A stretch of 64,000 nucleotides of DNA, from contig JBCAMK010000003.1 in NCBI GenBank assembly GCA_038503065.1, positions 248,001 to 312,000 on the forward strand, in the 5' to 3' direction. The position numbers were made by a program, and so were the translations under genes. Below are positions 11,657 through 22,921 of the stretch, piece by piece (the first letter of the stretch is position 1; every line of letters begins with the position of its first letter). The notes beneath the pieces are model-generated. The model searched no databases. It had not been told where the DNA came from and saw only the letters and a program-made list of their open reading frames with translations. The stretch is from Paragyromitra xinjiangensis. Its lineage: Eukaryota > Ascomycota > Pezizomycetes > Pezizales > Discinaceae.

Positions 11657-12597
11657 AAGAAGGGAAAAGTTACCCGCTAGTCAAAGTTATTTCTTTGGAG
11701 GTATTCCCCCCCCCAATGGATCTTGCTGTAGGATTGACAGCTGACAACACCCTTAGTCTGATTTGAAGGCAACATCGAGTTCAGAGCTGACATATTCGCT
11801 CAGGTGAATGGTTCGCTGTGGGCGATGTAATTTTGTAGGTGATTGGTGTAGTTGTCCCAGTTGATGAGCATGACGTTTATAATCGGTTAATATAGACGTT
11901 TTTTCATTTATATCTCCTTAGGCAGTTTTCCATCTATCTAATTACTCTTAGCACCTAATTTTTTTTTGATTTCACATGTTTAAAGAGTCGTTAGACAGGC
12001 CCAAGTCATCCAAGCCTCACTCGATCGATTTTGGAATTTGTTGAAGATATGGTTTCTGGTATATCACTCGTTCTTCCGCTGTTATTTTACTTCTGTCCTC
12101 GGGCTACTTTTTGGCAGCTTAGTGTAGGCTGGCTGGCAAGGAGCCTGTGGCTTTAGGCATCCTACTAGTAACAATAGTAAAATATGAAAGGTTTGCCTGT
12201 AGTTAAGTAACTAGGTAAATGGTCTCGAGGTCTATTCGCATGAGATTTCCGGCGTCAATTGTAACAAATTCGGATTAGGAGATGTGATTGTGAGCGGGCT
12301 GGAGGATAGTGGGGACCAAACTAAACACTCTTATGGCCTATAGCTGGTGATAAAGTATTCTGAAATTCCCTAACACTGGGACTGGATGCAGATCCGAGCA
12401 AGTTACTGGGTTTGCTTTTTTACCTTGGCAGAGTTCGCCAAGCCCCACCCACGCGATATCTACCAACGTACCGCGTCAACACGTCCCTCATTTCCCCCGC
12501 CAAACAGCTTTCTGCCCCAAAAACAAAAAATCTTAGCAGGCTAGGTTTTGACGCAGAATAGCTAGCACACAGGTTTCTGCACATCTCAGATACTGCT
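11657..12597. other. Spacer between BTB copies 2 and 3
   Basis: No gene seen. An open minus-strand frame at 12420-12746 overlaps the first exon of BTB copy 3 and has no recognisable features. Confidence 0.5.
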
Positions 12598-13550
12598 ATG
12601 GACCAGCCGAACGGCCAATCGGCGCCGCCATTACTTGCAATGGCTAGTTCTTCCCTATCACCTATGGAGAGCCCTAGCCAACAAATCTCGACGCAAACAT
12701 CTACCAAACTATCCACTCTAAAAGTATCTGATGACGTTGAAGACAAACCTGACAGGTATGTATGTGGTGGAGATATTTAGTAGTTAGCTTCCATCTGAGA
12801 TACCCTAGCTGATAATTTCTAGATGACTAACCTTTGAATAGATGTTTTGGGAGTCCCATCATAACGCTCTACGTAGGGCCAGAAAAAGCACCTTTTTACG
12901 TCCATCAAGATATACTCATCGAGGCCTCTGAATACTTCAGGGAGAACTTCGACGATCCCATGGACGAGGATCAAAAGATGTTTCTAAATCTCCCAGACGA
13001 CGATCCAGACCACGTGCATAAATTCGTAGCCTACCTGTATCGACCAGGGGTACGTCTCTTCTCGGACACAGACCCAATGGACTTTGAATCCGTCGTGTTT
13101 GCGCTTGCAAAAATTTATCTTCTCGCCGTTAGATTTGGAGTCCCAGAACTCGAACTCAAAGCCAACAAAGAGCTTTTTGAGCACCTTGATATTGAAACAG
13201 ACGAAAGCATCCAGGATCTCGATGAGGATAAATTCAGGGATGATTTGGAAATGCGGATCGCAACTATACGTGAAGTGTATACCGAGACCACTTCGACGTT
13301 TGACCCAATGCGGAAGACATTGGTGACCAATATGGCGCGGCATTGGGAATGTTACAGCGGGAAAGGTGGCATGGCTGATGAAAAAGATGGCTCTGAGAGC
13401 GAGTTGAGCAAGTTTATAGGAGAGGTCCCGAGATTTGCAAAGGATTTGCTCCGGTACCTTCGGAATTCGACACAAGGGGCGTTCCTTCCTCCCCGTAAAA
13501 GCTATGTGAAAAAGCGCAAGTGGTCTGGCTCCGTAATATCTCTAGATTGA
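12598..13550 (+). CDS. BTB/POZ domain protein, tandem copy 3
   Basis: Exons 12598-12755 and 12842-13550 (86-nt intron, GTATGT donor, AATAG acceptor) give 288 residues. The Ser/Gln-rich N-terminal exon is followed by the BTB core (FGSPIITLYVGPEKAPFYVH), NLPDDDPDHVHKFVAYLYRP, and the family C-terminal block with ATIREVYTET and SELSKFIGEVPRFAKDLLRY. The extreme C-terminus combines a basic cluster (KSYVKKRKW) with GSVISLD, which resembles a SUMO-interacting motif (hydrophobic V-I-x-L next to an acidic residue). This is the longest and most canonical of the three copies. Function is not known; nuclear localisation and ubiquitin or SUMO pathway links are inference. Confidence 0.78.
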
Positions 13551-14717
13551 GGTACATGTACTCACCCCGCATTTTTTTTTAGTTCGGCGTCATGGGCTGA
13601 AGGAAAGAATATACTCAGAAAATAGCTACTTCGGAGGCACTGCTCCTTTTCAACTTTTTTTTTTTGGATAGGTTAAAGGGTGGGAATAATGAGAGATGAA
13701 GTAACAAGGTAATTTAGGGTTTGCGGGAGGGGGTATAATGTATGTATGTACGAACCAATTGATGAATAATTCTATGGTTGGGAATCGGTACTCGAATGAG
13801 ATTGATTTATAAGAGAGCTCGGCCAAACCCCCTATTTAGAGCGAACGAATGACGGTGCGAGCTAATTGATCTATGGGATCTGAAACCTGTCTCACGCGGA
13901 GATTCATTGGTAAAACCATTGAGAGCACTCAAAAACTACCAAAATGGAGTGCGCCGAGCACATTAGATCATTTTTGCGAGGTTTATCGAGGAGTTTCTAT
14001 CGTGTTCCATTGGTGCCTCCCGATTCATGTTTAATGGCAACTTATACGGCAGTTCGCCCTGGAGGATTTAATAGCTAAGACGCATATCTCAACTTAACGA
14101 GACAAGAAATGACCCATGGGATCCGGAGTCTACTCTCGATTTCTGGACGATAAGAACACTAGAAATTTTCTGGAACCTGCCGGGGGTGGCTAAAAATTCG
14201 AATGAGATTTGGTGATGCCAAATTACACTCCAATGTCCACAACGCTTTTCTAGCGTAAAGCAAACGGTTATTCCCTGAGGGCCACTTGTGATGTCATTTT
14301 GTAAAGTTTCTGTCTCCATTGCGGTTGGCATTTAGTGGTTATTAGGCAGCCTTGATCAGTCGGGAGATGTGTGAATAAAGCTAGGCGATCCGAAGGGATG
14401 CAGGTGCTCTGAAGCTTTCGCGGTTTTGGTATGATGGATACATTAGCATGGAACAATACGAGAAGTGGAATAGCTTGTTCTCATCCCCAACTGTCTGCGT
14501 AATCTAGGGTACGGGGTGTCATTGATGAATTCAACAAACTTCGAGGTGAATCTACTGGTTGTGCCATTTTGTCGAATGTTCTACAGCGAGATGCAGGGAG
14601 AACTTTACATAGTGGGTGCCTACAGCATGGCGCCGCGGTCTTTATAACACATTTGGCTACGTCTGCTCTAGGCCTCCAAACACCCACACTCCACCGCCAC
14701 ACTCCGTGGGATCCAAA
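13551..14717. other. Intergenic region, no gene seen
   Basis: Contains poly-T tracts just after BTB copy 3 and several overlapping short frames on both strands without family similarity. I see no supported gene. Confidence 0.45.
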
Positions 14718-15918
14718 ATGCCAACCCACAATAACATCCGGTGTACTATCCAAATTGCTAACGGTAGACACTCCTACAGTAGTCCGTTAGAGGAATATCC
14801 TGCTAGTAATGAAGACTACCCAGATCCTCCCAACGCAAAAACGGTCTACGTAATTGCCCAAGAGTTGGCAGAGTTTTCACTGAATTTTGAACTACTTCAG
14901 GAATACAACTTCGAAGTTGGTGATTTTGTCCGAATGCGTGTTTGGATTGACGGAGAAGAAGTATCTGGTAAAGTTCTCGATCGGGAGTATCCTAGGGCTA
15001 TGCTTAAAGGTGCTGCTTCCTGGACCGCGCATGGGAATTGGATCTATCCGTTTCAATTTGTTAAGCTCTGGTTGGGTAAGTTGCAGGCTTTCTGGAAAAT
15101 TTACGGATTGGCTGCTAACGTAATTCTCATTTAGTTGAAGACTACGAATCAGAAATTAGGCCTAGAGAAACAATGAAATGGGGTGAAATCTTGGTTTGCG
15201 CGATCCGCTGTTCTGGAGAGACTGCGGTTGCTTCTGTCCCTTTCTCACCTAATGAAGACCCCTCCAAGGAGAAATTAAACGAAAAAGCTTTAAAGGGCAG
15301 AAACCTTTCGCACATCACCAGGTAAGTACATGTAGGTCTGAAGCAGAGCCCATCAGGCTTTGAGCTTCCATTTAACATATCATACGTGATAGGTTTGGTC
15401 GTGCAACGGGGATCTATAACACTGGCACCGTGAGGTTTAAAGAACAGTTCGACACGCCTGAAAATCCTTACGTCTGTTTTCGTATCTTATATAGATCTAA
15501 GCGTACGTTCTCCATACTGTTTCTAGTGTAGCTTTACTAATAACTGCTATAGAAACTCTCCAATCTCTTGGCTTTATTCTTACGGAACGTACGGAATCGC
15601 CGAGAATCAAAGACGAACCATGCTCTGATGAAGAAACGGATACATTTCCCGTGAGTGAAATGAATGCCACAACAGTGATAAAGGAGTCAAAGAAATTTTG
15701 GGTTTTTTTCTTAATACAAAAAGAAGCGCTAATTCTGATACCCCCATCATTAGGTCGAAAAAACACCCGAGGAAAGTGGAAATGAATCGGAGGTAAGCGG
15801 TAGGACGATCGAACAAGAAAACGGTACAGAGAAGGAAGAGGGTGAGGTTTTACTACCACGAAATCAAGAAACTGAAGGTATCATCGAGAAGAAAGCCGAG
15901 TTAATTGACCTAACTTAA
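14718..15918 (+). CDS. DUF7918-like domain protein with acidic tail
   Basis: Five exons (14718-15075, 15135-15321, 15393-15502, 15553-15650, 15754-15918) join in frame to 305 residues. The N-terminal two thirds look like the fungal DUF7918-type fold: CTIQIANG, an LEEYPASNED segment, YVIAQELAEFSLNF, VWIDGEEVSGKV, a WIYPFQF strand and RFGRATGIYNTGTVRF. The function of that family is unknown to me. The last 90 residues are Glu-rich and end in KAELIDLT, resembling a SUMO-interacting motif (I-D-L with adjacent acid). All introns have GTAAGT/GTACGT/GTGAGT-like donors. An upstream in-frame ATG would add an N-terminal stretch; 14718 is preferred because similarity starts there. The family call is from memory of the pattern. 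Confidence 0.68.
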
Positions 15919-16561
15919 TTAGCCGGGGAAAATCGCGAATGGGATCTAGGCGGTTTAGAGTAGTGGCATTTGGATGTTCTATCGTCCTCCAGAGGCTCAG
16001 AAGCTTCTTTGATGCGTATTCATATCTTTGTAAGTTGGGGATCTGTCTTTTACGAATTTCCCGGGCTGAGTGATGGTTTATAGTCGTTATGGTTAAAAAT
16101 CATGTTTTGATATTATTTTTTGGGTTTATGAGCTGAGGATAAGAACTGCGATTATTTTCTTCCTAGGCTTCGTTTGATAGTTTATTCGGAGTCAACGGGC
16201 ATTTGGGGGCAGTGCCATTGAGATCTAGTGGCTTCTATCCTTCTGAGTCTGTTTTTGAACGCTGAAAGCGAAAATTTCACCGAACAACTATTGTAGCGTA
16301 GGCGAGATTTACCGCTAAGGGATTTGCGAAATAGATCTTGGTGCACAAACAAACAAAGAAAGAATCCAAATCTCCATGTGTAAAATAAGGAAGAGGGTAG
16401 ACCTTGGGATCACCCTGCTGAACTTTGCTCGCCAGGGGAATTATGTAAGGGAACCCCAAGGCGCCATCAGTGACCTACATGTAATTGATTCTAAGTAATA
16501 CATATCACGGGAACGAGGGGGTGACCAAAAAAAACTAAACTGACGGCCCAAGAGGTCTAAA

Positions 16562-16650
16562 CAGCAAAGTCAAACCCACATGTATCTTCAAAATCTTGCT
16601 GGAGACCAACAGGGCAAAGGGCAAAGCATTAACCACTACACCGCTTTTTT
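16562..16650 (-). ncRNA. Degenerate tRNA-like sequence (A-box only convincing)
   Basis: Read on the minus strand it contains GTGTAGTGGTTAATGC, a good tRNA D-arm and Pol III A-box, and about 60 nt further a GGGTTTGACTTTG that only weakly resembles a T-arm. The stems do not close, so it is probably a decayed tRNA or tRNA-derived fragment. It lies about 90 bp downstream of the better element in the same orientation. Confidence 0.3.
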
Positions 16651-16738
16651 GCCGCTATGTTTATTTCTTAGTTTAGGAGTCTGGTATAGCGATAGTTAAT
16701 GAACTACAGGATCCAGAACACAAAAAAAGAGAAAAAAT

Positions 16739-16849
16739 AAATCTACCGGGATTTGAACCCGGGTCTCCCACCCTTTCAGGTGACTGCTTTGGTTCTTCCA
16801 CTGTATCGCACAGAAGCAGCGAGGCGTCTTACCACTAGACCATAGACTC
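16739..16849 (-). tRNA. tRNA-like gene with extended anticodon region, identity unassigned
   Basis: On the minus strand a 7-bp acceptor stem can form (GAGTCTA with TAGATTT, two G-U pairs). A D-arm follows (GTCTAGTGGTAAGAC), and a perfect T-arm (CCGGG, TTCAAAT, CCCGG) stands before the 3' acceptor half. Between D-arm and T-arm are about 64 nt instead of the usual 23 or so, so about 40 extra bases are present. They contain a CTGCTT/AAGCAG hairpin. Either this is an intron-containing tRNA or a tRNA-derived pseudogene. I could not place a convincing anticodon stem, so no amino acid is given. Confidence 0.45.
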
Positions 16850-17430
16850 TTGTTTATACTTCCACACTTGGGGTACATAAAAGCTAGATCAGTCAACCCA
16901 CGCTCAGCACCCGATCATTCCGAATTCCACACAACGGTTTCAACTGCCCTAGCATAATTTTGTAATGTAAACTCGTAAAGGAATAAATAAAGGAATGGTG
17001 AGTCTAAGAAGTTGTGGATGAATAGCGGTGACTACAGCCACGGCAACAGGACTAGGTCATTAAATAACGTTCACGAAAGAACTACGGGTTTAAGTGAGCA
17101 AGAGAGCATGTACTATTATCGTCTACAAAGGATGACCAAGTGATCTACACCTAATTAATTTCACCCTCGCAGCCAAGTAGAGTCCCTTCACACCCAAGAA
17201 CATCCAAATAATTAACTACTCCCTCCACAAACTACAAGCACAACGGTAACCTTCGGGGGGTATGCTGTCTCCGTTCAATACATTCTGGTACTGCAAAATT
17301 AAGTCTACTAGATGCAAAAGAACCTTGCATGACATCATGCAAATAAAGAAAAACTGCTATAGTCCATACTCCATAACTCCACAACCAAAGTCACATCACA
17401 TACCCTAAAAAGCTCTTAAACACAAATATT

Positions 17431-19510
17431 CTAAAACATCGCACCCCCAATAACAAACAATCTCTCCTCTTCTCTCTTAACCCACGCCACAATTGCTGTT
17501 GCTCCTTTAGCTAGTGCGCCTCTGTCTGCTCCTTGGCCTGCTACACAATACAGCTCGAATGCCGGAGTTACCCAACTCAGCGAAACCGATGAGTTGCGGA
17601 TGCAGTGATGGACTTTTAGGTGTGCGTTTTTGGCGTGGACAGCCGAGTGGAGGCGTTGGTAGAGATTCATTAGTCTACGACGAACAATTACTGTATAAAA
17701 ATGGGGTTCAAAACTCGGCATTGTGAACTGAACGTTGGCGCGAGACTTGTAGAGGAAGTGACGGATCACGGTATTCGGAAGGACATCGGTTGTTGTATAA
17801 CGACCTCGGCTCACCGCGTCCTCAATGATCTTCACTGATCCGTTTTTCTCTAGTTGCTGTTGCTCGGACCCCGTTAGCATCTAGTGAAACCTAACTAGAT
17901 AATTGAAGTTGATGAAACATACCTCTACAACGACCTCCTTCACCCCCCGCATCTCAAAAAATGCATCTTTATCTGCACTAATTAACACCACTGCCACCTC
18001 TTTTCTAAAAAAGCAGATATATGCATGTAGAAACCCGCGACTATTAAACTTCGGCAGACAAATTGGTGTCCAATGCTCCCCTCCATCACGAAATGTCGCT
18101 GCATTAAAGAGCATTGAAAATAGTAGCTGTAGATCGGGTGGATGCAAACTATGTCTCTTCGGCCGTATCACTGAAACAAGACGCTCGTCCGCTATTACAA
18201 GCCCATAGAGGAGCGAAGGAGAGCGTGACTTGAGAAGGAGTTGATTAATTTTCTCTCGGTGGGACTTGCGCATCTTGACACACTCAAGAGCTGATAGGAG
18301 GATTTGGGGAGAACCCCGCGTCATAGCATCAGACAGGCCATCAAGGAAGACCTCAGTACCGCCAAGGAGACGGCGGAGGTCAAAGTTTCCGCGCGTGGAA
18401 AAGATTTTGTTGAGTTGACTCAAGGTGAGAGTGGAGAGGACTTGTGTGTAGAGGGCATCAAGTTGTGCTCGAAGCTGATGGCTGAATGTTAGACATTGGA
18501 CTCCTTCAAGATTTGGCTATGAAGAATATAGTACCTGTGAGTCTGACTCTCCCATTGACGATATGGCAACTAGGTAGAGAGGACCCTCAGCAACGACTGC
18601 AAAGCGGTGCTTTCCAGCGCTGAAGCACTTGAGTGTATCATCATCGTCTTGAAAGAATGATATGATTGCCTGTATGACACCCATATACCCCGAGACCACG
18701 GACTCGTCTCCATATCTGCTATAGATTGGTTTGCCCGCTGAAGACAAAATAAAGAAATGCTTCTTCCTCGCCCTCCACCTCGCAACCAATGCCTCTGCTC
18801 TCATCAGCACTTCTCTTCTTCCAGATGTCGAGGGGAGTGACAGTACCTTCCTCCAGCCCTTCCTCGTCACTACTTTCATCCCATCCTTCATCCTCAATCT
18901 GCCCATCCCCAAACCCGTCACCAACTTGGCTCATCCGTGCCCTCATCCCTGAGAACCTTCCCTCACTCTCACTCAATATTTCTCCCAGCATACTTTCTAC
19001 ATCATTATCACCTGCACTCAAGGTCGGCACCAGGCTGACTATGCTATTGCTATCACTGAATGACGGCGCTGCCGTCACACTGCCGCTCCCCCCACCAGAG
19101 GCGCCATCTGTTTGCTGCGCATGAACCCCTTCAGGAAGCGAGATAGCGGTTGTAGCTTTCGCTTGTAGGCCAGGTGTGGACGCACCACTGGAAGTTGCAG
19201 AATGGATATTCTGGAGGGTAAGGAATGAAGAAGAGTGCTCGAGGGTAGGGCGCGGGGGAAGAGGTGGTGGGAAGTAGTCTTCTTCGAGTGCTGTAAGGTC
19301 GTTAATTTCAGAGGTGGAAATTGGTTGGTAGGAGGATGCGCGGGGCGTTGAGAGCTCGTCTTCGCTCGGAGGAGAGGTTGTGTCGGAAGATGTTAGGTCT
19401 TCGCTCACGGGAATTATCGAATCTTCATCCTGTGGTGGGATTGGTGTTTCTTCCGCAGAGGTAGAAGCCGAAGGCTCGGGTGTGTGCGGTGGGGAGGGAG
19501 TCGAATCCAT
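17431..19510 (-). CDS. MON1: Vacuolar fusion protein Mon1
   Basis: Mon1 forms with Ccz1 the guanine nucleotide exchange factor for Rab7/Ypt7 in vacuole and late endosome fusion. Exons on the minus strand (19510-18847, 18794-18535, 18474-17923, 17880-17431) join in frame to 641 residues. The long Ser/Thr/Pro-rich N-terminus is followed by [78 protein letters not shown] and the C-terminal [10 protein letters not shown] region, all typical of Mon1 longin domains. Intron 1 (52 nt, donor GTACTG, branch CTGAT) has no in-frame stop, so retention would shift the frame and end the protein soon after. That intron is required to keep the first longin strand. Confidence 0.93.
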
Positions 19511-20468
19511 GATAGACAGACACGCTGCCAGGATCTCTCGAGAAGCGTGAATGCCGTCACACGGAGGTTTGACCGGGTAATGGGGAATAATGGTTACCCG
19601 TCTGTTTATACATCAAATATCACTCGGGTACACGAAAGCTCAAGTGTCTAGGCTTTTTTTGCTTAATTTATTAGGTAAATGCATCTGTCTAGGGAATGGT
19701 GCGTTAGACATAAACGGTACCTCCTAGGAAGATGCACAACGGAGTAGACCTGTAAATAAGTATCAAAAACATCCTGCTAACGAAGTAGTGTTGTTAAATA
19801 TTTAGCATCATTGATAATGCTAGGTTTCACCTACCCTGACAGATTAAATTTATTTTGATATAAAATTTTGGATATGAGCCTACTGTGGTAATTGGGGAAA
19901 ATTGATAGTTTTGGACGTGATTGTCCCATTTGGTTGGGCCTTGTGAAGACCACCGTTGGTGGTCATTAGATACATGTGTAGTTTCCTCAGGAGAAAATTG
20001 TTGTTGCGATTGAAGCATCTCAGCCAATTGAATTGGGTAGAGGAGCTCCGGACTAACGGGATTTGCTTTGACCGGGCCCACGATAGTATCCCTAACCCTA
20101 GATACCCAAGACTTGCAATGATACCGTAACCCTTATCCCCCACACCATTCATCCCTGCTAGCCTAGATAAGCTCTCAGCAACACAAATTCACTCTAATAT
20201 CCACTTTGAGTCATCATCAATACCTACATGTAGTATCTGTACATTGGAAAGCGAGACAGGGTTGTACAAATCGTAATTAGAATTTAAAGGTGGGTTTTGG
20301 TGGGTTTGTAGTTTTGGAAGTAGTTTATAGAATGGTCAAGTTGGTAAAACAATCCACCGACAGCCTTTGTCTTCTCTCACCTTCACTTTACCCCCTTCTT
20401 TCTTCCGGTCACCTCTTCTTCTTTTCCCTCCCTCCTTCACTTTAATTCAATAGTCATTCGCTTATCCG

Positions 20469-20499
<31 letters not shown>

Positions 20500-22921
20500 A
20501 CTTTAACTAACTCTCGTTTTTAGGTGGAATTTATTTCTAGCGGTACGGGAGAGACTGGCGACAGTGTCCCTCGAATTCTCAATTTCTGGAGCCTAGCAGG
20601 TTCTACGGCGCGAAATTCTAATTTCTACAGCGATTGACGATCTGTCCGCGCAGATAACGCTGGTGGACAAGCTGGATGGAAATGACACATTTGTATACTC
20701 CGGCGAGACATGTCCGCTGCCTAGAATATATGAGCCATCTCAAGAAGCATACAGCTGTTTTCATGGAACCTGATCACAATACCGATATCACAACAATCTC
20801 CTCTAGCGGCAAACCATGGACGCTTAGCTATTGCTCTGTCCCGCTCGGTGATACTCTACACCATACCTCCTAAGTTATTTCTCTGAGTGATTTCTATATC
20901 AAAATCATTTTTCTCCCTTGAGTCTCTAGTGAACAAACAGCTCCGCCGTCGCCCTACCCTCTGGAATCGACACAGTCGATGACACAGCTTCGACTCTGGA
21001 GTCAAAATCCAGGAGTCATCAACAAATACTCGACTCACATTATCACGAGATGGAAATTGCCGTGTTATTACGGGGCGTTTGATATAGGCGTCTACCGTAT
21101 TTAGAAAACAAAGCCTTAGCCATCGGGTCTTGACAAGCGATACCCCAGGCCTGTCACATTGCCCCATTCTCGCTTACTGATGTTGATATTTCGAGAGTAA
21201 GTTCGATCTCCCTGTCTAGGTTCTGCAGCTGTCTTTGCACTAATACTTGTGTAGAAAGATTCGAGCATCCCTCAACACCTTTTTTGGATGCAGCAATCAG
21301 AATATTCCCAGAGCTTGCAAACGGAGGAGATCACAATTTCAACATTATCAGAGGTCTCTATAGTTTGATTACTTCAAAAGACAGCTTTCATGACTCTTTT
21401 GGAAACTCCAGACTTATTATAAAGCCAACAGTGATTCACCCGTGAATACACTGATACGCGGTAGGAAACTCTTCACGAGTATTCCATTGAATAATTCAAT
21501 GATATGTCGACCTAGGGCCATACTGGCGGATGCGTATTATCTGGTCCAAAGCTTCTACGGCTTCATAAAACATGTTTCATGATATTATAGGTTACTATGA
21601 GGAGAGGTTAAGATTAGCGCGGGCGGGATACAGGGGCATTGATGGCTAAGGACATAATGGCAGGTGACGAAAGTGGTGATTTGGGCCTGTTTATTTACTG
21701 AGGGGGGTGCTGCAGAATGAGGGGAAAGTATTGAGGGTAGAGGTGTATAACTTGCACTTTTAATTAGTGGGCGGGTCAGTTTTTTGTCAGTATTACTGGC
21801 ATAGGGGTTTACTAGTGTCGCGGTTCATGGGCTAGTTTTCTTTACCTTTTACTCACTGGTATAATTCTTATTTAAGTCAACAGTGCTTAAATTACGTAAC
21901 TATAGCAGAATTTTAAGAACTTTTTGCTCGATAAATATATTTACTTCTCAGGTCTCTGTGGTACGATACTGAAATATCAGTGTGACGGGATCAATCCTGA
22001 TTTGAGTCCGCTACAGCATTGTATTGCCTGGTAATGCAATGAGTCATCATGCGAGAATCCTAGGTACTGGCCTCATATTTTTCTTTTATTTTCGTTTCTA
22101 GGGAGACGGGAGGGATTAAAGGGCCGGGTGGGGCCTGATAGCAAAATAACCTGAACTGGCACGAGAGCCTAACCAATGACTTTTTTTTGAAAAAAGCATA
22201 TTACAAGTGCCGACGGGGACCTGCGATTTCACAATTGTTAGCAAAGTTACATTCTACCTATTTCTTTGTTTATAAAGCATTGAAAATGGGGCCCCAGACT
22301 CTCCTGGTTTACAAAAATTCACGGGACCGCTCCCGGCCAACTGGCCGGGTGCCCGGTGCCCACTAATTCGGGGATTCAGAGTGATTTTATTGAGAATTCC
22401 CGGTCGAACAGCGATCATCCCAATTTAGCCTATCGCTAAACCCTGGTCCTCCTGCACTTGGCGCGGCGGGTGTGGCTGCTTTCGACGGAAAACACCGTTG
22501 ATCGAAGCATATTTTACCCCACATTATTCTTAATCTGCCCTCCATCCAGGTACCTACATACATGCGGATACATCCTCGGTGTATTTCTCCCCGCAATCCA
22601 GCCGGTAAAGGTTTCGGGGATCTACCGCAGATGAGTGGATTATCATCTACTATCCAAGGTTTTAATAGTGAGTAACGCAAGTTTTATTGTAAGTATAGGT
22701 ACCTTTTGGCTAAAGTGTATGTACGAGTGTTGCGGGCTATAGTCCTGGCCGAGTCCGGTGCAAGATGAGCATGAGGGGTGAGAAATACGGTCTGGTCTCG
22801 GAAGGTCGACAAGGTATTAATTTACCTATAAAAGACAGGTTTTTCCTGGCTATGGCGAGTTTTTTCTTGTTCCGCAACGGGAGGTGCAAACTATAAACTT
22901 CCCTGGAAATTGGTAATTGTG
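19511..22921. other. Gene-free 3.4-kb region
   Basis: No coding exon is supported. Features seen are a (CAT)10 microsatellite at 20470-20499, pyrimidine-rich tracts around 20370-20460 and a GC-rich hairpin near 22335 (CCCGGCCA pairing with TGGCCGGG). Many in-frame stops occur on both strands. Confidence 0.5.
20470..20499 (+). repeat. (CAT)10 microsatellite
   Basis: Ten perfect CAT trinucleotides in a noncoding, pyrimidine-rich region. Confidence 0.95.

Larger units (their letters stand above)
15919..17430. other. Intergenic region holding tRNA-like sequence
   Basis: No protein gene seen. It contains the tRNA-like element at 16739-16849 and a second, weaker one at about 16562-16650, both read on the minus strand. 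Confidence 0.5.

Noticed and set aside
22320..22360. GC-rich hairpin (CCCGGCCA with TGGCCGGG)
   Set aside because: Short palindrome only; no terminator, riboswitch or transposon end context in a fungal genome.
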